Shown piece after piece: positions 27,866-37,512 of a stretch of 64,000 bases of DNA (position 1 is its first letter; every line of letters starts with the position of its first letter). Below the pieces are notes generated by a model that made no database searches, had not been told where the DNA came from, and was given only the letters and a program-made list of their open reading frames with translations. Location: assembly GCF_014884995.1 (NCBI RefSeq), contig NZ_JABMII010000004.1, forward strand, positions 124,001-188,000, given 5' to 3'. Position numbers and translations under genes: made by a program. The DNA comes from Spirabiliibacterium pneumoniae (GTDB lineage Bacteria > Pseudomonadota > Gammaproteobacteria > Enterobacterales > Pasteurellaceae).

Positions 27866-28903
27866 TTAGGCAATCACCACCTGCGGATCTTGTTCGGCGC
27901 GTTGATTGATTTCGCCAATCAGCCAAGCACGCTCGCCAGCTTGTTGTAACAGCGCAAGTGCGGTTTCCACGTCTTTTTCAGGCAGTGCCACCACCATACC
28001 GACGCCGCAGTTAAACGTGCGATACATTTCGTGGCGTTCGATATTGCCCTCGCGTTGCAGCCAGTCAAACACCTCGCCCCACTGCCAACTTGTTTCATCA
28101 ATCACCGCTTGCACATGGGCAGGTAACACGCGCGGAATGTTCTCCCAAAAACCGCCACCCGTGAGGTGCGCAATGGCGTGAACGTCCACACGTTTAATCA
28201 ACTGCAAAATGGATTTTACATAAATTTTAGTTGGCGCCAGCAAATGCTCAGCGAGCGTTTTATCGCCCAGTTTATCTTGGGTTGGGTTAGCACCACTGCG
28301 CTCAAGCACTTTACGAATGAGTGAGTAACCATTAGAATGCGGCCCGCTGGAAGCCAGCGCAATGAGTTTATCGCCCACGCGCACTCGTGATGGCTCAATA
28401 ATTTCACTTTTCTCCACCACGCCCACACAAAAGCCCGCCAAATCGTAATCGCCTTGATGATACATACCTGGCATTTCAGCGGTTTCTCCGCCCACCAACG
28501 CACAGCCTGACTGCACGCAGCCATCAGCAATGCCTTTAACCACATCAGCTGCAACATCCACATCCAGTTTGCCTGTGGCGTAGTAATCTAGGAAAAAGAG
28601 CGGTTGTGCGCCTTGCACCACAAGATCATTAACACACATGGCCACTAAATCCACCCCAATGGTGTCATGCTTGTGGCAGTCAATGGCCAAACGCAACTTG
28701 GTGCCCACGCCATCCGTGCCAGAGACTAAAATCGGTTCTTTGTATTCCGCAGGGATAGCACACAGCGCGCCAAAGCCCCCCAAACCACCCATCACTTCTG
28801 GGCGACGGGTGCGTTTCACATCGGCTTTAATGCGCTCAACCAAGTCATTACCTGCGTTGATGTCAACGCCAGCGTCTTTGTAACTTAATGTTTCTTTTTC
28901 CAC
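27866..28903 (-). CDS. purM: Phosphoribosylformylglycinamidine cyclo-ligase (AIR synthetase) PurM
   Basis: PurM closes the imidazole ring of purines using ATP. The 345-residue protein has [20 protein letters not shown], the substrate motif [46 protein letters not shown], and [15 protein letters not shown]. It leads purM-purN. The divergent neighbour is upp, as in E. coli, so purine and pyrimidine salvage genes share a 235-bp control region. Confidence 0.96.
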   Translation of the reverse strand: MEKETLSYKDAGVDINAGNDLVERIKADVKRTRRPEVMGGLGGFGALCAIPAEYKEPILVSGTDGVGTKLRLAIDCHKHDTIGVDLVAMCVNDLVVQGAQPLFFLDYYATGKLDVDVAADVVKGIADGCVQSGCALVGGETAEMPGMYHQGDYDLAGFCVGVVEKSEIIEPSRVRVGDKLIALASSGPHSNGYSLIRKVLERSGANPTQDKLGDKTLAEHLLAPTKIYVKSILQLIKRVDVHAIAHLTGGGFWENIPRVLPAHVQAVIDETSWQWGEVFDWLQREGNIERHEMYRTFNCGVGMVVALPEKDVETALALLQQAGERAWLIGEINQRAEQDPQVVIA

Positions 28904-28944
28904 GACAATTTCCTGTTTCTAACCTAACCATAAGGCTCTTATGC

Positions 28945-28960
28945 GAGCAAGCGTATCGGC
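28945..28960. promoter_or_regulatory. Weak candidate PurR site upstream of purM
   Basis: Nine of 16 bases match the PurR operator ACGCAAACGTTTGCGT, including GCAA and the central CGT. It lies about 40 bp upstream of purM. The match is marginal and only the location argues for it. The rest of the purM-upp interval shows no other clear element. Confidence 0.3.
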
Positions 28961-29138
28961 TAAATTGTATCAGTTAGTCAAAATTTAAGCGATAAAAATC
29001 ACACAAATTTGTGCAAATTCTCGCGCAAAATGTCAAGCGTACATACCGCTTGCAAAGAACTCAAAATCCACACAAAAAAGCTATTAATTGGCGTGTCAAT
29101 GTTTTAAAATTGTTCGGATAACTTTTAAGGAGTGCAAT

Positions 29139-29765
29139 ATGAAACTAGTGCAAGTCAATCATCCTTTGATTAAACATAAACTCGGCTTGATGCGCGCGGG
29201 CGATATCAACACCAAAGATTTCCGCGATTTGGCCACCGAAGTGGGCAGTTTGCTGACTTACGAAGCCACCGCCGATTTAGAAACCGAAACTATCATTATT
29301 GACGGCTGGAATGGCCCTGTGGAAGTGGAACGAATTAAAGGGAAAAAGGTGACTGTGGTACCGATTTTGCGTGCAGGCCTTGGCATGATGGACGGCGTGC
29401 TGGAGCATATTCCAAGCGCGCGCATTAGTGTGGTGGGGATGTATCGTAACGAAGAAACGCTCGAACCCGTCCCCTATTTTCAAAAACTCGCAGGTGATCT
29501 AGAAGAGCGCATGGCGATTGTGGTCGACCCGATGCTCGCCACAGGCGGCTCGATGGTCGCAACCATTAATCTGCTCAAAGAAAAAGGCTGCAAGCACATC
29601 AAAGTGTTGGTGCTAGTGGCCGCACCTGAAGGCATTAAAGCGCTTGAAAAAGAACATCCTGATGTTGAACTTTACACCGCGTCGATTGACGATCACTTAA
29701 ACGAAAATGGCTACATTATCCCTGGCCTTGGTGATGCGGGTGATAAAATCTTCGGGACCAAATAA
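29139..29765 (+). CDS. upp: Uracil phosphoribosyltransferase
   Basis: Upp converts uracil and PRPP to UMP. The 208-residue enzyme has [28 protein letters not shown] and the PRPP loop [12 protein letters not shown], ending [14 protein letters not shown]. The ATG at 29139, with AAGGAG upstream, gives exactly the family length; an upstream in-frame start is not needed. The stop codon overlaps the uraA start (TAATG), coupling salvage with uptake. Confidence 0.96.
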   Translation: MKLVQVNHPLIKHKLGLMRAGDINTKDFRDLATEVGSLLTYEATADLETETIIIDGWNGPVEVERIKGKKVTVVPILRAGLGMMDGVLEHIPSARISVVGMYRNEETLEPVPYFQKLAGDLEERMAIVVDPMLATGGSMVATINLLKEKGCKHIKVLVLVAAPEGIKALEKEHPDVELYTASIDDHLNENGYIIPGLGDAGDKIFGTK

Positions 29766-31021
29766 TGAACACACAAGCCGCCTTACCAGAACCCGCGCAA
29801 CACCCAATCAAACAGGCCTTTGTCGGCTTGCAAATGTTATTTGTCGCCTTTGGAGCGTTAGTATTGGTGCCGTTGATTGTCGGCCTTGACAGCAATACCG
29901 CACTTTTAACCGCAGGGGTTGGCACCTTGTTGTTTCAACTATGTACCCGTCGCCAAGTGCCGATTTTCCTCGCCTCGTCATTCGCTTTTATCGCGCCTAT
30001 GCAATATGGCATCGCTACGTGGGGCTTGTCGGTTACGATGGGTGGCTTGATGTGCGCTGGGCTGGTGTACGTTGCCTTAAGCTTTTTGGTCAAAATCAAA
30101 GGTGCCGATATTTTACAACGCATCTTCCCACCTGTGGTGGTTGGCCCTATTATCATCATCATCGGCATGGGGCTGGCACCATTGGCCGTGAATATGGCGA
30201 TGGGGCGTGGTGGCGATGGGGCACAGCTCTTCCCTTATGAGCAAGCGATTGTGATCTCAATGGTCACGTTAATCACAACCCTTGTGATTGCGGTTTTTGC
30301 CAAAGGTTTAATGCGCCTAATCCCGATTATGTTTGGCATTGTGGTGGGCTATTGCACCGCACTTTTCTATGGTTTAATTGATTTCCAACCCGTGCTCAAT
30401 GCGCCATGGTTTAGCCTGCCGACATTCACCACGCCATCATTTAAACTCGAAGCCATTTTCTACTTGCTCCCAATTGCCATCGCGCCAGCCATTGAGCATG
30501 TTGGCGGGATTATGGCGATCAGCTCAGTAACAGGCAAAGATTTCTTACGCACCCCTGGGCTGCACCGCACTTTGCTCGGCGACGGCATCGCGACCTCCAC
30601 CGCCGCGTTTTTAGGCGGACCGCCAAACACCACCTATGCTGAAGTCACCGGCGCGGTGATGCTCACGCGTAACTTTAACCCTAAAATTATGACGTGGGCG
30701 GCATGCTGGGCGATTGCGATTTCGTTTTGTGGTAAAGTCGGCGCACTGTTGGCCACTATTCCAACCGTGGTGATGGGCGGCATTATGATGTTGGTGTTCG
30801 GTTCCATTGCGGTGGTGGGCATGAGCACGCTGATTAAAGCACAAGTGAATGTGTCGGAGCCACGCAATTTGTGTATTATCTCCGTTGTGCTGACTTTCGG
30901 CATCGGTGGCATGATGGTCAATGTGGGCGAGGTGTCTCTCAAGGGCATTAGCCTGTGCGCTATCATCGCGGTGTTGATGCACTTGATTTTACCTAAAGAA
31001 AAACCGCAAAGTGCGGTGTGA
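29765..31021 (+). CDS. uraA: Uracil:proton symporter UraA
   Basis: UraA imports uracil across the inner membrane. The 418-residue NCS2-family protein has about 12-14 membrane segments, the substrate-site region APAIEHVGGIMAISS and the second motif GGPPNTTYAEVTGAV typical of uracil carriers. It overlaps upp by one base and precedes hda by 13 bp. The C-terminal end is USS-derived (encoding QSAV). Confidence 0.95.
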   Translation: MNTQAALPEPAQHPIKQAFVGLQMLFVAFGALVLVPLIVGLDSNTALLTAGVGTLLFQLCTRRQVPIFLASSFAFIAPMQYGIATWGLSVTMGGLMCAGLVYVALSFLVKIKGADILQRIFPPVVVGPIIIIIGMGLAPLAVNMAMGRGGDGAQLFPYEQAIVISMVTLITTLVIAVFAKGLMRLIPIMFGIVVGYCTALFYGLIDFQPVLNAPWFSLPTFTTPSFKLEAIFYLLPIAIAPAIEHVGGIMAISSVTGKDFLRTPGLHRTLLGDGIATSTAAFLGGPPNTTYAEVTGAVMLTRNFNPKIMTWAACWAIAISFCGKVGALLATIPTVVMGGIMMLVFGSIAVVGMSTLIKAQVNVSEPRNLCIISVVLTFGIGGMMVNVGEVSLKGISLCAIIAVLMHLILPKEKPQSAV

Positions 31022-31034
31022 GTGTTAAGCGAAT

Positions 31035-31730
31035 ATGCGTCAAATCCCGCTGCCGATTCAAACGGTGGACGAAAACACATTTGACTATTTCAATGGCGAG
31101 AACAACCCTTTGCTTCTCGCCAGCCTGCACACTCACCTCGCCCAAGTGCAACCGCACTTTTACTTTATTTTCGGGCAAGCCAGCACGGGCAAAAGCCACC
31201 TGCTGAAAGCCTGCTGCGATGAAATCACCCAAAGCGGCGGCGCAGCGAGCTTTTTGCCGCTGAAATCCTTAGCACAATTTTCTCCCGATATGCTCGACAA
31301 TCTCGAAATGCAAGATCTTGTCTGCCTTGACGATTTACACGCCATCGCTGGCAACGCGCATTGGGAGCGCGCCGTGTTTGATCTTTACAACCGCATCAAT
31401 GAACGGTCGCAAGGCGAGCTGATTATCAGCGCCAATGCCCCCATCAGCGAGCTGGCGCTCCATTTGCCTGACTTGCGCTCTCGCCTGATTTGGGGAGAGG
31501 TGTATCAACTTAAACCATTGCAAGACAGCCAAAAAATGCAGCTGTTACAACAGCGCGCCTTTGCACGCGGATTGATCCTCAACGACGACGCGGCGCAATT
31601 TTTGCTTAAACGCCATGATCGCGATCTTAAAAGTTTATTTCGCACGCTCGACAAACTCGAACACGCCACGTTGGAGGCACAAAAAGGGCATTTGACGATC
31701 CCATTTTTGAAAGACAAGCTCGCGTTATAA
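31035..31730 (+). CDS. hda: DnaA inactivator Hda
   Basis: Hda, with the loaded sliding clamp, triggers ATP hydrolysis by DnaA and so prevents re-initiation. The 231-residue AAA+ protein starts RQIPLPIQTVDENTFDYF, close to the clamp-binding segment of the family, and has FGQASTGKSHLLKA (P-loop), VCLDDLHAIAG (Walker B) and a C-terminal lid with KRHDRDLKSLFRTLDKL. Its 3' end overlaps the convergent ArsC-family gene by 6 bp, and I see no terminator there. The upp-uraA-hda-yfgD order is shared with E. coli. Confidence 0.94.
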   Translation: MRQIPLPIQTVDENTFDYFNGENNPLLLASLHTHLAQVQPHFYFIFGQASTGKSHLLKACCDEITQSGGAASFLPLKSLAQFSPDMLDNLEMQDLVCLDDLHAIAGNAHWERAVFDLYNRINERSQGELIISANAPISELALHLPDLRSRLIWGEVYQLKPLQDSQKMQLLQQRAFARGLILNDDAAQFLLKRHDRDLKSLFRTLDKLEHATLEAQKGHLTIPFLKDKLAL

Positions 31731-32069
31731 AATCGCCAATACATTTTCAGGTGGGCGCCCAATGCACGCTTTGTCACCCTTAATCACAATCGGGCGCTCA
31801 AGTAGTTGCGGGTTTGCCACAATCGCTTGCAATAATTGTTCTTGGCTGGCTTGCGCTAGCTCCAAAGTGCGGTATAGTTCGTCTTTGGTGCGCATCATCT
31901 CACGCAAATCCTCCACGCCTAATTTTTCAGCAATCGCGCGGATAGCCTCTGGGCTATAATGCTGCGATTGATAAAGCTCCACTTCAGGCTGCACGCCGTG
32001 TTCTTGCAACAATGCCAACGTGGCGCGGCTTTTAGAACAACGCGGATTGTGTAAAATTTTGACACTCAT
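31725..32069 (-). CDS. yfgD: ArsC-family reductase (YfgD-like)
   Basis: This 114-residue thioredoxin-fold protein has the ArsC-family NPRCSKSRATLALL motif with the catalytic cysteine (Cys10 or so) and RPIVIKGDKACIGRPPENV near the C-terminus. The family includes arsenate reductases that use glutaredoxin, but the YfgD branch is not proven to act in arsenic resistance, and no ars operon is near. The ATG at 32069 is spaced 7 bases from AGGAG; the ATG at 32072 is an alternative. The gene converges on hda with a 6-bp overlap. Confidence 0.85.
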   Translation of the reverse strand: MSVKILHNPRCSKSRATLALLQEHGVQPEVELYQSQHYSPEAIRAIAEKLGVEDLREMMRTKDELYRTLELAQASQEQLLQAIVANPQLLERPIVIKGDKACIGRPPENVLAIL

Positions 32070-32166
32070 CATCTCTCTCCTATTGCTTTTTCTCTCAAAA
32101 TAGATTTAATCTGTCATCAAGTCAATATGTTGTTATACTCTGTGCGTTTTTACGAAAGGAAAGCCC

Positions 32167-33240
32167 ATGCTGGAAATGTTTCAAAAATGGTACAAACGAC
32201 GCTTTAGCGACCCTCAGGCCATGGGGCTTTTTGCCATTTTACTGTTTGGCTTTTTAGCGATTTATTTTTTCAGCGACATCATCGCCCCCTTACTCATTGC
32301 GTTAGTGTTCGCTTACCTATTAGAAACCCCTATTGATTTTATCGCTCAGCGCCTGCGCTTGCCGCGTATTGTCGCCATTAGCATCACCTTATTATTGTTC
32401 ATTGCGCTGACCATTTTTATTTTTATTGTGATTCTGCCACGCCTGTGGAACCAAACTGTGTCGATGATGCAAGATTTGCCCGACATGATAAATCAACTGC
32501 ATGCTTGGGTGCTCACACTACCTGAAAATTACCCCGCCTTGGTTGATTATCAAATGCTGGACTCCATTATCTCCACCGTGCGCACCAAAATAGTTACCAT
32601 GGGCGAGTCAGCACTGAAATACTCCATTTCGTCATTGGTGAGCTTAGTTACCATTGGCATTTATGCGTTCTTAGTGCCGTTAATGGTGTTTTTCTTAATC
32701 AAAGACAAAGATCAACTGATCAAAGGCAGCATGCGCTTTTTACCGCGCAACCGCACTTTGGCCTCACAAGTGTGGCGTGAAATGCAAGGGCAAATTTCAA
32801 AATACATTCGTGGAAAGTTAGTCGAAATACTCGTTGTTGGCTGCGTAACCTATGTGTTGTTACTCAGCTTTGGCTTACGCTACCCACTTTTACTGTCCGT
32901 AGGCGTGGGGCTTTCGGTACTCATTCCCTATGTTGGCGCCGTGCTGATCACCATCCCAATTACCTTAATTGCCGCTGCCCAATTTGGGCTTACCTCCACT
33001 TTTGGCTATCTCGTGGCTGGGCATATTTTAATTCAAATTCTCGACGGTAACCTGCTCGTGCCGCTACTATTTAGTGAAGCGGTGAACCTTCACCCTCTCA
33101 TTATCATCCTCGCCGTGCTAATATTCGGCGGGCTATGGGGACTTTGGGGCATCTTCTTTGCCATCCCGCTGGCAACACTCATTAAAGCGGTGCTCAACGC
33201 ATGGCCATCTAACGAAGAATCTGATGACCCCCTCATCTAA
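32167..33240 (+). CDS. perM: PerM/YfgO, AI-2E family membrane protein
   Basis: This 357-residue protein belongs to the UPF0118/AI-2E family, with about eight membrane segments: a pair near the N-terminus, a long soluble coil region (about 110-180), and a C-terminal cluster. Motifs [14 protein letters not shown] and [18 protein letters not shown] are typical. It is the E. coli YfgO/PerM orthologue by synteny with yfgD and hda. Transport substrate is not established; members are linked to autoinducer-2 export or Na+/H+ exchange. Confidence 0.85.
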   Translation: MLEMFQKWYKRRFSDPQAMGLFAILLFGFLAIYFFSDIIAPLLIALVFAYLLETPIDFIAQRLRLPRIVAISITLLLFIALTIFIFIVILPRLWNQTVSMMQDLPDMINQLHAWVLTLPENYPALVDYQMLDSIISTVRTKIVTMGESALKYSISSLVSLVTIGIYAFLVPLMVFFLIKDKDQLIKGSMRFLPRNRTLASQVWREMQGQISKYIRGKLVEILVVGCVTYVLLLSFGLRYPLLLSVGVGLSVLIPYVGAVLITIPITLIAAAQFGLTSTFGYLVAGHILIQILDGNLLVPLLFSEAVNLHPLIIILAVLIFGGLWGLWGIFFAIPLATLIKAVLNAWPSNEESDDPLI

Positions 33241-33306
33241 ATGTGCGGTTGTTGCTTTTATTTAAAATTGGAAATACGGAAAATTGACATGAATATGAAA
33301 TATGGA

Positions 33307-33354
33307 GTGATTCTCAAAGAACGCTAAGTAATCAACTTAGTTTAGGAGAATCAC
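33307..33354 (+). promoter_or_regulatory. Leader hairpin covering the ribosome binding site of the small basic protein
   Basis: GTGATTCTC (33307-33315) pairs perfectly with GAGAATCAC (33346-33354), which ends at the base before the start codon and overlaps the AGGAG at 33344-33348. Inside, CTAAG (33324-33328) pairs with CTTAG (33336-33340). The stem would hide the ribosome binding site. TTGACA at 33284-33289 may be the -35 of the promoter, but its -10 is poor. Confidence 0.6.
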
Positions 33355-33585
33355 ATGAGCCGAAGTTACAGAAAAACCCCCATTTGTGGTATTACCTGTA
33401 TTGAAAGCGAAAAACAAGACAAACGCCGAGCAAACCGTAAATTTAGACGCTACACGCGGCAGTGTGTTTATATTGGCATAGAACCGCCATTCACCCTACG
33501 TCAAGTTAGTGACGTCTATGACTTTGGCAAAGATGGTCGGCAATATTTCTCAGCCTCGAAGCATCCCTATCTGATGCGCAAGTAA
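33355..33585 (+). CDS. Small highly basic protein of unknown function
   Basis: The 76-residue protein begins MSRSYRKTPICGITCIES and is rich in Arg and Lys, most densely in residues 20-35 (KQDKRRANRKFRRYTRQ). No membrane segment, signal or known domain is seen. From memory, small proteins with an SRSYRKTPI...SEKQDK start occur in other proteobacteria and are uncharacterised. The basic nature suggests nucleic acid binding, but that is inference. A strong hairpin covers its ribosome binding site, and a perfect terminator follows 5 bp after the stop, so it is a single-gene unit. Confidence 0.7.
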   Translation: MSRSYRKTPICGITCIESEKQDKRRANRKFRRYTRQCVYIGIEPPFTLRQVSDVYDFGKDGRQYFSASKHPYLMRK

Positions 33586-33590
33586 TGAGT

Positions 33591-33616
33591 AAAAAGGGCT
33601 TCAAAGCCCTTTTTTA
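33591..33616 (+). terminator. Terminator after the small basic protein gene
   Basis: AAAAAGGGCT (33591-33600) and AGCCCTTTTT (33605-33614) pair perfectly around a TCAA loop, with T-runs on both strands. It also serves the convergent bcp gene. Confidence 0.92.
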
Positions 33617-33628
33617 TATAAAGTGCGG

Positions 33629-34099
33629 TTAATGATTTTGTAGGTATTCCAACACCACGCTTGCGTGGTCCTTGGTTTTGAATTTATCGAAGACGTGAGC
33701 AATGACGCCGTGTTCATCGATCAAAAAACTGATGCGATGGATGCCGTCAAAGGTTTTGCCCATAAATTTTTTCTCCCCCCACACACCATAAGCCTCAGCT
33801 ACTTGATGATCCACATCGGAGAGTAAAGTGAAATTCAGCGCTTTTTTCTCGCTAAACCGTGCGAGCTTCTCTGGGCTATCAGGGCTGATTCCCAACACCG
33901 TCACACCGCACTTTTCCAGTGCTGAGCGACTATCACGCAAATCACAGGCCTGAGTGGTGCAACCTGGCGTGAGTGCTTTAGGGTAAAAATAAACCAGCAC
34001 TTTTTGGCCTTTAAATTGCGCTAAGCGAACAGCGTTTCCTTGCTGATCCAGCAAGCAAAACTCGGGGGCCTTTGTGCCTTGTGAAAGCGGTGCAACCAT
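33629..34099 (-). CDS. bcp: Thioredoxin-dependent peroxiredoxin Bcp
   Basis: Bcp reduces hydrogen peroxide and organic peroxides. The 156-residue protein has the peroxidatic cysteine in ALTPGCTTQACDLRDS (about Cys47) with the resolving cysteine five residues later, as in the atypical 2-Cys type. FYPKALTPGCT and GVWGEKKFMGKTFDGIHR fit. It is divergent from dapA, a pairing also found in other gamma-proteobacteria. Confidence 0.94.
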   Translation of the reverse strand: MVAPLSQGTKAPEFCLLDQQGNAVRLAQFKGQKVLVYFYPKALTPGCTTQACDLRDSRSALEKCGVTVLGISPDSPEKLARFSEKKALNFTLLSDVDHQVAEAYGVWGEKKFMGKTFDGIHRISFLIDEHGVIAHVFDKFKTKDHASVVLEYLQNH

Positions 34100-34282
34100 A
34101 ATAAACTCCTAAAAATTCATTTTCTACCATTGAGATTGCATAATTTTAAATGTACGCGTATTTTTTTGCAAAAAAACCGCGAGATTGACAAAAAGCACTT
34201 GCAAACTGTGTTAAATTTGGCAAGCTAATTATATAATCATTGTATATGTCGCAATGAAGAATCATTATACAGGAGAATATTT

Positions 34283-35182
34283 ATGTCGGCACAACAACCG
34301 TTATTTTCTGGCAGTATTGTCGCGCTCGTCACTCCAATGACTGAAGCCGGCGATGTGAATTATGAAGAATTAGAAGCACTCGTCAATTTTCACATTGATG
34401 CAGGCACCAGCGCCATTGTTTCAGTAGGCACCACAGGGGAATCTGCTACGCTGAGCATTGAAGAGAATGTGAAAGCGATTTTAAAAACGGTTGAATTTGC
34501 CAAAGGACGTATTCCTATTATTGCAGGCACTGGCGCGAATGCGACCAGCGAAGCGATCACCATGACCAAATTGCTGCACGGCAGTGGCGTGGCGGCGTGC
34601 TTGTCGGTAGTGCCATATTACAATAAACCTACTCAAGAAGGCATGTATCAACACTATAAAGCCATTGCGGAGAGTACCGATATTCCACAAATTCTCTACA
34701 ATGTGCCTAGCCGCACGGGCAGCGACATCAAACCCGAAACCGTTGCGCGTTTAGCCAAAGTAAAAAATATCATCGGCATTAAAGAAGCCACCGGTGAAGT
34801 GGAACGCGTGAAGTTAATTAAACAACTGGCGGGTGATGATTTCTTGATCTTCAGTGGTGATGACGCCACCGCACTTGATGCCATGCGTGACGGTGCTGAA
34901 GGCGTGATCTCGGTTACCAGCAATGTGGCACCTGCTGACATGGCAAAAATGTGTGCGCACGCCCTCGCTGGCGAGTTTGAACAAGCTGAAGAAATCAATC
35001 AACTGCTTCTGCCATTGCACAAAAACTTGTTCGTGGAATCCAACCCAATTCCAGTGAAATGGGCATGTCACCGTTTGGGGCTTATCAGCAATTTGCATAT
35101 TCGTTTGCCACTGACAGTATTAAGTGAACAAGCGCAACCTGCCGTGATTGAGGCCTTGCAGCACGCAGGCTTGATTCGCTAG
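34283..35182 (+). CDS. dapA: 4-hydroxy-tetrahydrodipicolinate synthase
   Basis: DapA condenses pyruvate with aspartate semialdehyde in lysine and peptidoglycan precursor synthesis. The 299-residue TIM barrel shows [20 protein letters not shown], the tyrosine in [17 protein letters not shown], and the Schiff-base lysine in IGIKEATG (about residue 168). The ATG at 34283 follows AGGAGAA. A TATAAT at 34232-34237 lies upstream but its -35 is unclear. A TTGACA at 34185-34190 may belong to another promoter. Confidence 0.95.
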   Translation: MSAQQPLFSGSIVALVTPMTEAGDVNYEELEALVNFHIDAGTSAIVSVGTTGESATLSIEENVKAILKTVEFAKGRIPIIAGTGANATSEAITMTKLLHGSGVAACLSVVPYYNKPTQEGMYQHYKAIAESTDIPQILYNVPSRTGSDIKPETVARLAKVKNIIGIKEATGEVERVKLIKQLAGDDFLIFSGDDATALDAMRDGAEGVISVTSNVAPADMAKMCAHALAGEFEQAEEINQLLLPLHKNLFVESNPIPVKWACHRLGLISNLHIRLPLTVLSEQAQPAVIEALQHAGLIR

Positions 35183-35188
35183 AAAACG

Positions 35189-35215
35189 AAAAAGCACCTT
35201 AGGGTGCTTTTTTAT
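35189..35215. terminator. Bidirectional terminator between dapA and rsmJ
   Basis: AAAAAGCACC (35189-35198) pairs with GGTGCTTTTTT (35203 on) around a 4-base loop. It stands 7 bp after the dapA stop and overlaps the end of the convergent rsmJ gene. Confidence 0.88.
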
Positions 35216-35964
35216 TGCGCAAGTAGTGTCTGCGGGTGATAAAGATCAAAGCGGTGATTTTTGGTTTTCAGCTCACCTTGCGGCACAATGTTGGCGAGAT
35301 AGGGCGCGCCACTGGGGCGTTTGACCACCACGCGTTTTGTCGCCAATACCGCACTTTTTATCAGCAGCACGTCGGCATCAAGGTCTTCGCCGACCAATGA
35401 TTGAAATACGCGCATCTCTTTTTTCACTAAGGCACTTTTTTGCCGATGAGGAAACATAGGGTCGAGATAGACCACATCAGCGGGCTCAACGGTGAGTGCT
35501 GGCAGCGAGCCTAGCGGCAAGAGCTGCATCCGCTCACGCATCCACTGACCAATGGTTTCATCTAGGTAGGCGCGTTGTAAGCCGTCTTGCAACAAGGCAT
35601 AAACCACAGGGTTGCGCTCAACTAACCGCACTTTGCAGCCAATAGCGGCCAAAACAAAACTATCACGCCCCAGCCCTGCTGTGGCATCAAGCACACTGGG
35701 CAGATAGCTTTGCTTCACGCCCACGGCTTTAGCCACAGCTTCCCCTCGCCCGCCACCGAATTGGCGACGATGTGCCATAACCCCTTGAGTAAAATCTACC
35801 CACACAGCGCCTAATTTGGGCTCATCAAGTTTGCGTAGTTCAAGGTGGGTTTCGGTTTGAACAAGTGCAAGCGGGCTTTGGGGGTGATGTTCCAGTCCTA
35901 AAAAAGCACAAGTGCGGTCAAATTCGGCTTGCTTAACCGCACTTTCACACAATAGTTTAATCAT
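35212..35964 (-). CDS. rsmJ: 16S rRNA G1516 N2-methyltransferase RsmJ
   Basis: RsmJ methylates G1516 in 16S rRNA. The 250-residue protein has the SAM-binding [29 protein letters not shown] and the DPMFPHR motif after it. USS copies mark both ends of the gene. It overlaps the trmA stop by 8 bp, so the two RNA methyltransferase genes are coupled: trmA first, then rsmJ. Confidence 0.93.
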   Translation of the reverse strand: MIKLLCESAVKQAEFDRTCAFLGLEHHPQSPLALVQTETHLELRKLDEPKLGAVWVDFTQGVMAHRRQFGGGRGEAVAKAVGVKQSYLPSVLDATAGLGRDSFVLAAIGCKVRLVERNPVVYALLQDGLQRAYLDETIGQWMRERMQLLPLGSLPALTVEPADVVYLDPMFPHRQKSALVKKEMRVFQSLVGEDLDADVLLIKSAVLATKRVVVKRPSGAPYLANIVPQGELKTKNHRFDLYHPQTLLAQ

Positions 35965-37057
35965 ACTTCACCAGCCACACACCCGTTTCGATGTGGTCGG
36001 TGTAAGGAAATTGATCAAACAGTGCTGCGCGCGCAATACGGTGAGTTTGGCTTAAGGTGGCTAGGTTATCCACCAAAGTATGGGGGTTGCAGGAAATATA
36101 AAGAATCTGCGGATACGTCGATAGCATGGACAAAGTCTCCTTATCTAACCCTGCGCGAGGTGGGTCCACCAATACCGTATTGCATTGATAGTCCGTCAAA
36201 TTCACGCCTTGCAAGCGGTTGAAGGTACGTTCGCCACGCAAGGCTTGCGTCACTTCTTCAGTCGACATGCGGATAATGCGCACATTATCAATGCCGTTGG
36301 CCTGCAAATTGTGCTGTGCGGCCTGCACGGAGGATTTCGCAATTTCAGTTGCCAGCACGCGCGCAAAATTGCCCGCCAGCGCGATAGAAAAGTTACCATT
36401 GCCGCAATAAAGCTCTAACAAATCGCCTTGTGCACCTTGAGTGCACAATTGCGCCCATTGCAGCATTTCAATGTTCATGCGAGCGTTCGGCTGAGTAAAG
36501 CTGTTTTCAACTTGGCGATAGTGAAAATCTCGCCCATTCACGTTGAGCGTTTCATCAACCCAATCATGATCAAGGCAAATTTTCTGCTTGCGCGCGCGGC
36601 CGATTAGTTGCACATCAAAGCCTTGAGATTGCAACCGCACTTTGAGTGCACGCGCCTCACTTTCCCACTGTGCATCCAGCGCTTTGTGATACAGCAAGCT
36701 CACCGCAATCTGCCCACTGAGAGTGCTGAGATAGTCGATTTGAAAGAGCTTATGACGCAGCACGGCACTGACTTTTAATTCTGGCAAAAGTGCGGTCATC
36801 ATCCTATTGATCAGTTCGCTGGCGATGGGAAAACCATCCACGCGATAGCGCTCACCGCGCACCTTATCAAACATAATGTGATAAAGATCATCACCTTCAT
36901 GCCACAGGCGAAACTCCGCACGCATACGAAAATGCTGCTCGGGGGAGGCAAACACCTCAATGTGGCTCGGCTTAAACGGTGCAAGTAGTGCTTGCAGGCG
37001 TTGCTGTTTAGCAAGCAAAAGCGCAGGATAATCCAGTGTTGGCAAAGACTCAGACAT
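35957..37057 (-). CDS. trmA: tRNA (uracil-5-)-methyltransferase TrmA
   Basis: TrmA makes m5U54 in the T-loop of tRNAs. The protein (366 residues from the ATG at 37057) has [13 protein letters not shown], the SAM-binding [26 protein letters not shown], and the nucleophilic cysteine in [11 protein letters not shown]. The ATG at 37069 would add four residues; MSESLPTL at 37057 fits better. A terminator lies between maoP and this gene, so it has its own promoter or is read through. Confidence 0.95.
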   Translation of the reverse strand: MSESLPTLDYPALLLAKQQRLQALLAPFKPSHIEVFASPEQHFRMRAEFRLWHEGDDLYHIMFDKVRGERYRVDGFPIASELINRMMTALLPELKVSAVLRHKLFQIDYLSTLSGQIAVSLLYHKALDAQWESEARALKVRLQSQGFDVQLIGRARKQKICLDHDWVDETLNVNGRDFHYRQVENSFTQPNARMNIEMLQWAQLCTQGAQGDLLELYCGNGNFSIALAGNFARVLATEIAKSSVQAAQHNLQANGIDNVRIIRMSTEEVTQALRGERTFNRLQGVNLTDYQCNTVLVDPPRAGLDKETLSMLSTYPQILYISCNPHTLVDNLATLSQTHRIARAALFDQFPYTDHIETGVWLVKYD

Positions 37058-37074
37058 AAATAATCTCAAAATGC

Positions 37075-37097
37075 AAAAGGCGCACGCAGCGCCTTTT
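37075..37097 (-). terminator. Terminator after maoP
   Basis: AAAAGGCGC and GCGCCTTTT pair with a 5-base loop. It starts one base after the maoP stop codon on the minus strand. Confidence 0.8.
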
Positions 37098-37098
37098 A

Positions 37099-37428
37099 TT
37101 ATTCGGTGAAGTCATCACCCGCGCTGTCAGCGGCGGCCAGCCCTGAGAGGGTGTAGACGCGTTTGACGCTGTTGATGCGGGAAGTGTATTTCACCCAAGT
37201 TTTTTCAAAAAAGGTTTCTGGCTCACGCTCTTTTTTGCACACCGCGACAAATTGTTTTTCTTCTTTTGTTTTTGGTTTGCGATTGCCTAATTGTAACTCA
37301 ATAAATGCTTGTCCGTATTTTTCTAAAGTTTCTGATTCGCGGATAGTATAGTCACCATGACGCGAAAAGCCGCGTGGATAGTTTTTGTCATCAAAAAAGC
37401 GGCGGGTTACGCTAAAACTCTCTGCCAT
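37099..37428 (-). CDS. maoP: MaoP (YifE, DUF413), Ori macrodomain organiser
   Basis: The 109-residue protein matches MaoP (formerly YifE): [42 protein letters not shown] and [19 protein letters not shown] are conserved. In E. coli MaoP acts with the maoS site to structure the Ori macrodomain and prevent long-range contacts outside it. maoS in E. coli lies next to the gene, but I did not recognise a matching site here. A USS is absent from this short gene. Confidence 0.88.
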   Translation of the reverse strand: MAESFSVTRRFFDDKNYPRGFSRHGDYTIRESETLEKYGQAFIELQLGNRKPKTKEEKQFVAVCKKEREPETFFEKTWVKYTSRINSVKRVYTLSGLAAADSAGDDFTE

Positions 37429-37458
37429 AATTTGTCCTCATAGATACATTTTTCGCTT

Positions 37459-37488
37459 GCATTAAAGCAAGGTTGAAAAATAAGTCAA
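37459..37488 (-). promoter_or_regulatory. Predicted maoP promoter
   Basis: On the minus strand TTGACT (37483-37488) and TAATGC (37459-37464) are 18 bp apart, placing the start about 25 bp before maoP. The TTGAC part also belongs to a 7-bp inverted repeat (AGGTTGA/TCAACCT) with T-runs on the plus strand. Confidence 0.45.
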
Positions 37489-37512
37489 CCTTTTTTTCTG
37501 ATTTTCGTGATT

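Noticed and set aside
31725-32069. Arsenic resistance determinant
   Set aside because: The ArsC-like gene is in the conserved hda-yfgD setting with no arsB or arsR, so an arsenic role is not supported.
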